Of a stretch of 10,023 nucleotides of DNA, positions 6,906 through 10,023 are shown piece after piece. Within the stretch, counting starts at the first letter, position 1; each line of letters begins with the position of its first letter. The notes under the pieces are model-generated. The model had not been told where the DNA came from. It saw only the letters and a program-made list of their open reading frames with translations, and searched no databases. The stretch is from an uncultured beta proteobacterium (GTDB lineage: Bacteria; Pseudomonadota; Gammaproteobacteria; Burkholderiales; Burkholderiaceae_C). The stretch is taken from the NCBI GenBank assembly GCA_903885415.1, contig CAISIP010000122.1, positions 1 through 10,023 of the forward strand, written 5' to 3'. The position numbers were made by a program, and so were the translations under genes.

Positions 6906-8054
6906 TCAGCCCTCCTGCGCCTGGCTTGCGCCGTCGTCGACCTGGTGCATCATGATGCGGCGTCGCTGCGCCATGCGCGGCGCAACCCCGGTCCGGTCGC
7001 GCACGTCGCCTGCCAACTGGCCACAGGCGGCCTCGATGTCGTCGCCCCGGGTCTTGCGGATCGTCGTCACAATGCCTGCTTCACTGAGAATGCGCGCAAA
7101 CGCGTTGATCTGCTCGCGCGGCGAGGCCGCGAGTCCGGAGGCCGGGAAGGGGTTGAACGGAATCAGGTTGAACTTGCACCAGTTGGCGGCACCATTGGCA
7201 GTGCGAACCAGATCGACCAATGCGTGGGCCTGAGCGGCCTGGTCGTTAACGCCGGCGAGCATGCAGTACTCGAAGGTGATGAAGTCCCTTGGTGCGTACG
7301 ACAGATAGGCGACACAGGACGGGAGCAACTCAGCCAGCGGGTATTTGCGGTTCAGCGGAACCAGGTTGTCACGCAGCGCATCGTCTGGCGCATGCAGCGA
7401 CACCGCAAGGGCGACCGGGCAGTCGGCACCAAGGCGCTCGATCATCGGAACCACACCCGAGGTCGACACCGTGACGCGCCGCCGGGAAAGTCCATACCCA
7501 TGGTCGTCGAGCATGACCCGCAACGCCGGCAGTAAGGCGCTGTAATTCTGCAAGGGCTCGCCCATGCCCATCATCACCACATTTGAAATCACCCGATCTT
7601 CGCGCTGTAAATGGCGGCGCAAGAAATGCTCGGCAAACCACAATTGAGCCACCATCTCGCCGGTGCTGAGGTTGCGGCTGAAACCCTGGTGACCGGTGGA
7701 GCAAAACCGACACCCCACCGCGCAGCCGGCCTGCGACGAGATGCACAGCGTTCCGCGATCGTCCTGCGGAATGAATACCGCTTCGACAGCGTCTCCGGCG
7801 CCAACGTCGAACAGCCATTTGATGCTGCCGTCCGTCGAGCAATGCTGTCGGCTTAGCACGAGTGCCCGCACATGGGCTACGCCGCGCAGTTTTTCACGCA
7901 AGGGCTTCGCCAAGTCGGTCATCGCGTCGAAGTCCGATGCGCCGCGCTGGTGGATCCAGCGGAACAACTGGGTGGCGCGAAATCGTCTTTCCCCCAGACG
8001 GTCACAAAAACCGGCCAAGCCCTCAAGGTCGTAGTCGAGCAGGTTGGCCAGCAT
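6906..8054 (-). CDS. rlmN: Dual-specificity RNA methyltransferase RlmN (radical SAM)
   Basis: RlmN methylates C2 of adenine 2503 in 23S rRNA and A37 in certain tRNAs, using radical SAM chemistry with a methyl-cysteine intermediate. The 382-residue protein has the cluster motif CxxxCxxC with C111, C115 and C118. The two catalytic cysteines are present: C104 (in TLCISSQAGC, equivalent to E. coli C118) and C344 (in AACGQLAGD, equivalent to E. coli C355). GMGEPLQNY (163-171) is the SAM-binding GEP motif. The conserved pair C104/C344 favours RlmN, but the related resistance enzyme Cfr has the same pair, so length, locus and the match to RlmN-type sequence decide the call. The N-terminus is about 14 residues shorter than in E. 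coli. ATG 8054 lies 22 bp after the ndk stop with a weak ribosome-binding site. Its last codons hold the Shine-Dalgarno sequence of pilF. Confidence 0.97.
   Translation of the reverse strand: MLANLLDYDLEGLAGFCDRLGERRFRATQLFRWIHQRGASDFDAMTDLAKPLREKLRGVAHVRALVLSRQHCSTDGSIKWLFDVGAGDAVEAVFIPQDDRGTLCISSQAGCAVGCRFCSTGHQGFSRNLSTGEMVAQLWFAEHFLRRHLQREDRVISNVVMMGMGEPLQNYSALLPALRVMLDDHGYGLSRRRVTVSTSGVVPMIERLGADCPVALAVSLHAPDDALRDNLVPLNRKYPLAELLPSCVAYLSYAPRDFITFEYCMLAGVNDQAAQAHALVDLVRTANGAANWCKFNLIPFNPFPASGLAASPREQINAFARILSEAGIVTTIRKTRGDDIEAACGQLAGDVRDRTGVAPRMAQRRRIMMHQVDDGASQAQEG
6910..6916 (-). promoter_or_regulatory. pilF ribosome-binding site inside rlmN
   Basis: AGGAGGG on the minus strand, 7 bp before ATG 6902, is the strongest Shine-Dalgarno sequence in the window. 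It is formed by the last sense codons of rlmN (Gln-Glu-Gly), and the rlmN stop lies between it and the pilF start. Terminating ribosomes would therefore be placed at the pilF start. Confidence 0.75.
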
Positions 8055-8076
8055 GGTCTGAGCAACCGCTAAGGTG

Positions 8077-8502
8077 CTAGCGCGAGTAGATGTTCAAACC
8101 GGGAAAGAAGAAAGCAACTTCGACCGCCGCAGTCTCGACGGCGTCGGAGCCGTGCACCGCGTTGGCGTCGATGCTGTCGGCAAAGTCGGCGCGGATCGTA
8201 CCGGCCGCAGCCTTTTTCGGATCGGTCGCACCCATCAAATCGCGGTTCTTCAGCACCGCGTTGTCGCCCTCAAGCGCCTGCACCATCACCGGGCCTGACG
8301 CCATGAACGACACCAGGTCATTGAAGAATGGGCGGCCCTTGTGCACGGCGTAGAAAGCCTCGGCGTCGGCTTGTGACAGTCGCACCATGCGAGCGGCTAC
8401 CACCTTGAGTCCGGCGGCCTCGAAACGGGCGTAGATCTGGCCGATGACATTTTTCGCGACGGCGTCGGGCTTGATGATGGAAAGTGTACGTTCAATTGTC
8501 AT
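8077..8502 (-). CDS. ndk: Nucleoside-diphosphate kinase
   Basis: Ndk balances nucleoside triphosphate pools by moving the gamma-phosphate from ATP to other NDPs through a phospho-histidine. The 141 residues match the bacterial length (E. coli 143). Features seen are the N-terminal ERTLSIIKPDAV (4-15), the phosphate-binding region around KNRDLMGATDP (85-95) and the active-site loop NAVHGSD (114-120) with His117. The C-terminal FFFPGLNIY is also typical. ATG 8502-8500 has AGGA (8510-8513) 7 bp upstream. It is the first gene of the tight nine-gene run, and the 104-bp gap before it is the only place within the window where a promoter for that run could sit outside coding sequence. rlmN follows after 22 bp. 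Nothing is missing or odd. Confidence 0.98.
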   Translation of the reverse strand: MTIERTLSIIKPDAVAKNVIGQIYARFEAAGLKVVAARMVRLSQADAEAFYAVHKGRPFFNDLVSFMASGPVMVQALEGDNAVLKNRDLMGATDPKKAAAGTIRADFADSIDANAVHGSDAVETAAVEVAFFFPGLNIYSR

Positions 8503-8606
8503 GGTCTGTTCCTGGGCTTGGGGTTCGTTATTGCCGCCTTGGCAAACCCATGAGTTTAACCTGAGTTGGGGCTTCCCTGCGTGCCAAGGCGTCCGCCCCG
8601 GCGCTG
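8503..8606. other. Intergenic gap between rluB and ndk, with a 10-bp inverted repeat
   Basis: This 104-bp gap is the largest non-coding stretch in the window. It holds a perfect 10-bp inverted repeat, CGCCTTGGCA at 8535-8544 and TGCCAAGGCG at 8582-8591, with 37 bp between the arms. It also holds the ndk ribosome-binding site (AGGA, 8510-8513). On the minus strand neither arm is followed by a T-run, so it does not look like an intrinsic terminator. No convincing sigma70 -35/-10 pair with correct spacing was found; AATAAC at 8528-8533 (read on the minus strand) is a weak -10 candidate without a good -35. Confidence 0.55.
8535..8591. repeat. 10-bp inverted repeat upstream of ndk
   Basis: Arms at 8535-8544 and 8582-8591 are exact reverse complements, 37 bp apart. 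Each arm also contains a near-palindrome GCC-NN-GGC. As RNA it could close a long-loop stem after the rluB stop. As DNA the arms could be paired protein-binding sites. The function is unknown, and a chance match is possible in GC-rich DNA. Confidence 0.5.
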
Positions 8607-10023
8607 CTAGCGGCTGCGTCCACCGCGCCGGCCGCCGTTGCCGCCGCCGCCCGATCCCGCGGAGCGATTGCCTGGGCGCTGGCCACCGCCAGGACCTTGG
8701 CGCTGGCGGGTGAAGCTGTCCGCTCCGATGTAACCGAATGCCGTCTTCATCGGATCGGGCTGCGACTCGCTCGCCTGCCGGTCGGCGCGCGCCAGTTGGT
8801 CGGGAGCGTCGTCGTGCATGCTCGACCGCGCAGGACCGCCAACCCCGGCAAACCCCGCGCCGCGTCCTGGCTGCGGATTGCGTTGTCCCCCGCGCTGGCC
8901 GTTGCCGCGTCCATTGGGCTGCCGATCGGGCGCTTGCGCTGAGGCACTGGGACGTACCCCCCGTCGGCGCCCGTTCGCAGCACCCCGCCCGCCGGTTTCG
9001 GGACGCGATGGCGCTCGTGCCGAGTCGCCGACCATGGCGTCGCGGCTTCCCGAAGCTTGTCGCAACGCGCCGATATCACCCGCATCGAGTTCCATCCAGG
9101 CGCCGCGCTTGAGCCCGCGCGGCAGCATCATGGCGCCGTATCGGATGCGGATCAGCCGGCTGACCGCATGGCCGACGGCTTCAAACATCCTCCGGACTTC
9201 CCGGTTGCGCCCTTCGGCGATAGTGACCCGATACCAGCAATTCGAGCCCTCTCCTCCGCCGTCCTCGATCGATGCAAAGTGCGCCGGACCGTCGTCAAGC
9301 CGCACGCCTTCCAGCAGCTTTTTCTTCTCATCGTTGCTGAGCGCTCCGAGCACCCGAACCGCGTATTCACGCTCCAGGCCAAAGCGCGGGTGCATCAAAT
9401 TGTTGGCCAGTTCGCCCGAACTGGTGAACAGCAGCAGGCCCTCGGTGTTGAGGTCAAGGCGCCCTACCGACTGCCATTTTCCCTGCTGCAGCTTGGGCAG
9501 TCGACGGAACACCGTCGGTCGGTTTTGCGGGTCGTCGTGGGTGACCACCTCGCCGACCGGCTTGTGGTACGCGATCACCCTGGCTGCTGGCGGGTCGACC
9601 CTGAAACGGATCGGCTTTCCGTTGACCTTGACATGATCGCCGTGCTGGATGCGCTGGCCAATATGGGCTGGCTCGTTATTAACGGTGATGCGCCCCTCCA
9701 TGATGAGTTGTTCCATCTCCAGCCTGGAACCCATTCCCGCCTGCGCCAGCACCTTATGCAGCTTGGGGCTCTCCGCCATCGGCGCAAGCACGCGCTTTAC
9801 AGGCACGGCTTCGCCGTTTTCCTCATCGGCGTCGAATTGGCCCGAGACCACGTCCTGAAACCGGTTCACGGCGCTGCTGGGTTGTGCCTGCATGGCCAGC
9901 TCGGGCGGGCTCGGATCGGCAACCGCCTGCTCCGGTTCTGCGTAGGTTGCAGCCGCTGGCGAGGGCGGGGCCACGGCGGGTATCGTATCGGCCGGACGGT
10001 CCGGTTCGCCCTGGGCCGCAGCG
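8607..10023 (-). CDS. rluB: 23S rRNA pseudouridine synthase RluB (RsuA family), 5' end outside window
   Basis: RluB makes pseudouridine at position 2605 of 23S rRNA. Numbering is from an in-frame GTG at 9974-9972. The frame stays open upstream to the window edge with no better start, so the true start is probably outside. An S4 RNA-binding domain spans about 70-120 (KLHKVLAQAGMGSR). The catalytic domain follows, with GRLDLNTEG (171-179) and catalytic Asp174. EGRNREVRRMFEAVGH (254-269) is a signature of the RsuA/RluB/E/F group. The S4 domain and the tails favour RluB over RluE. The core is flanked by a Pro/Ala/Glu-rich N-terminal extension (at least 65 residues) and a ~145-residue C-terminal tail (310-455) rich in Gly, Arg, Gln and Asn, ending in RRGGRSR. 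The tails look disordered and may add RNA affinity. It is transcribed in the same direction as ndk, 104 bp upstream of it. Confidence 0.9.
   Translation of the reverse strand, partial: AAAQGEPDRPADTIPAVAPPSPAAATYAEPEQAVADPSPPELAMQAQPSSAVNRFQDVVSGQFDADEENGEAVPVKRVLAPMAESPKLHKVLAQAGMGSRLEMEQLIMEGRITVNNEPAHIGQRIQHGDHVKVNGKPIRFRVDPPAARVIAYHKPVGEVVTHDDPQNRPTVFRRLPKLQQGKWQSVGRLDLNTEGLLLFTSSGELANNLMHPRFGLEREYAVRVLGALSNDEKKKLLEGVRLDDGPAHFASIEDGGGEGSNCWYRVTIAEGRNREVRRMFEAVGHAVSRLIRIRYGAMMLPRGLKRGAWMELDAGDIGALRQASGSRDAMVGDSARAPSRPETGGRGAANGRRRGVRPSASAQAPDRQPNGRGNGQRGGQRNPQPGRGAGFAGVGGPARSSMHDDAPDQLARADRQASESQPDPMKTAFGYIGADSFTRQRQGPGGGQRPGNRSAGSGGGGNGGRRGGRSR

Noticed and set aside
6153..7535. Two plus-strand frames (6153-6821 and 6864-7535) opposite pilF and rlmN
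   Set aside because: Both mirror well-supported minus-strand genes and have no motifs of their own.
8503..8606. Intrinsic terminator after rluB or a clear sigma70 promoter for ndk
   Set aside because: The only hairpin has a 37-base loop and no T-run. No -35/-10 pair with 16-18 bp spacing scores well by eye.
8818..9636. 272-residue plus-strand frame opposite rluB
   Set aside because: Its Pro/Arg/Ser-rich product is the reverse reading of the RluB core and Gly/Arg tail.
1..10023. Possible mobile element, defence system, CRISPR, tRNA or other new system
   Set aside because: Coding is continuous with conserved housekeeping genes in a known order. No transposase, integrase, direct-repeat array, tRNA-like fold or compositional shift was seen.

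Overview
This window looks like a core-genome stretch of a GC-rich proteobacterium, most likely a betaproteobacterium of the Burkholderiales type. That placement is inferred from gene order, protein style (an IspG longer than the enterobacterial one, an NKAE motif in the first Der GTPase domain, a PilW-type pilotin between rlmN and rodZ) and strong G/C third-position bias. It could not be tested by a search here.

Every supported gene lies on the minus strand, so transcription runs from high to low coordinates. The 5'-most gene is rluB (8607 to the right edge, 5' end outside the window). A 104-bp gap follows, the only sizeable non-coding stretch. Then comes a tight run of nine genes: ndk, rlmN, pilF/pilW, rodZ, ispG, hisS, yfgM, bamB and der (5' part only, running off the left edge). 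Junctions in this run are short gaps of 3 to 28 bp or overlaps of 4, 8 and 23 bp, so it is very probably one operon with translational coupling at several joints.

The operon mixes housekeeping functions: nucleotide balance (Ndk), RNA modification (RlmN, with RluB just upstream), isoprenoid precursor synthesis (IspG), tRNA charging (HisS), ribosome assembly (Der), and a cell-envelope group (PilF pilotin, RodZ cell-shape factor, YfgM translocon partner and chaperone, BamB outer-membrane assembly lipoprotein). This is a long-known conserved gene neighbourhood, not an accessory island.

I found no mobile element, RNA gene, CRISPR array, pseudogene or frameshift. I also see no convincing new system. 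The findings are modest: disordered tails on RluB, an inverted repeat in the rluB-ndk gap, coupled starts, and a few residue-level details.
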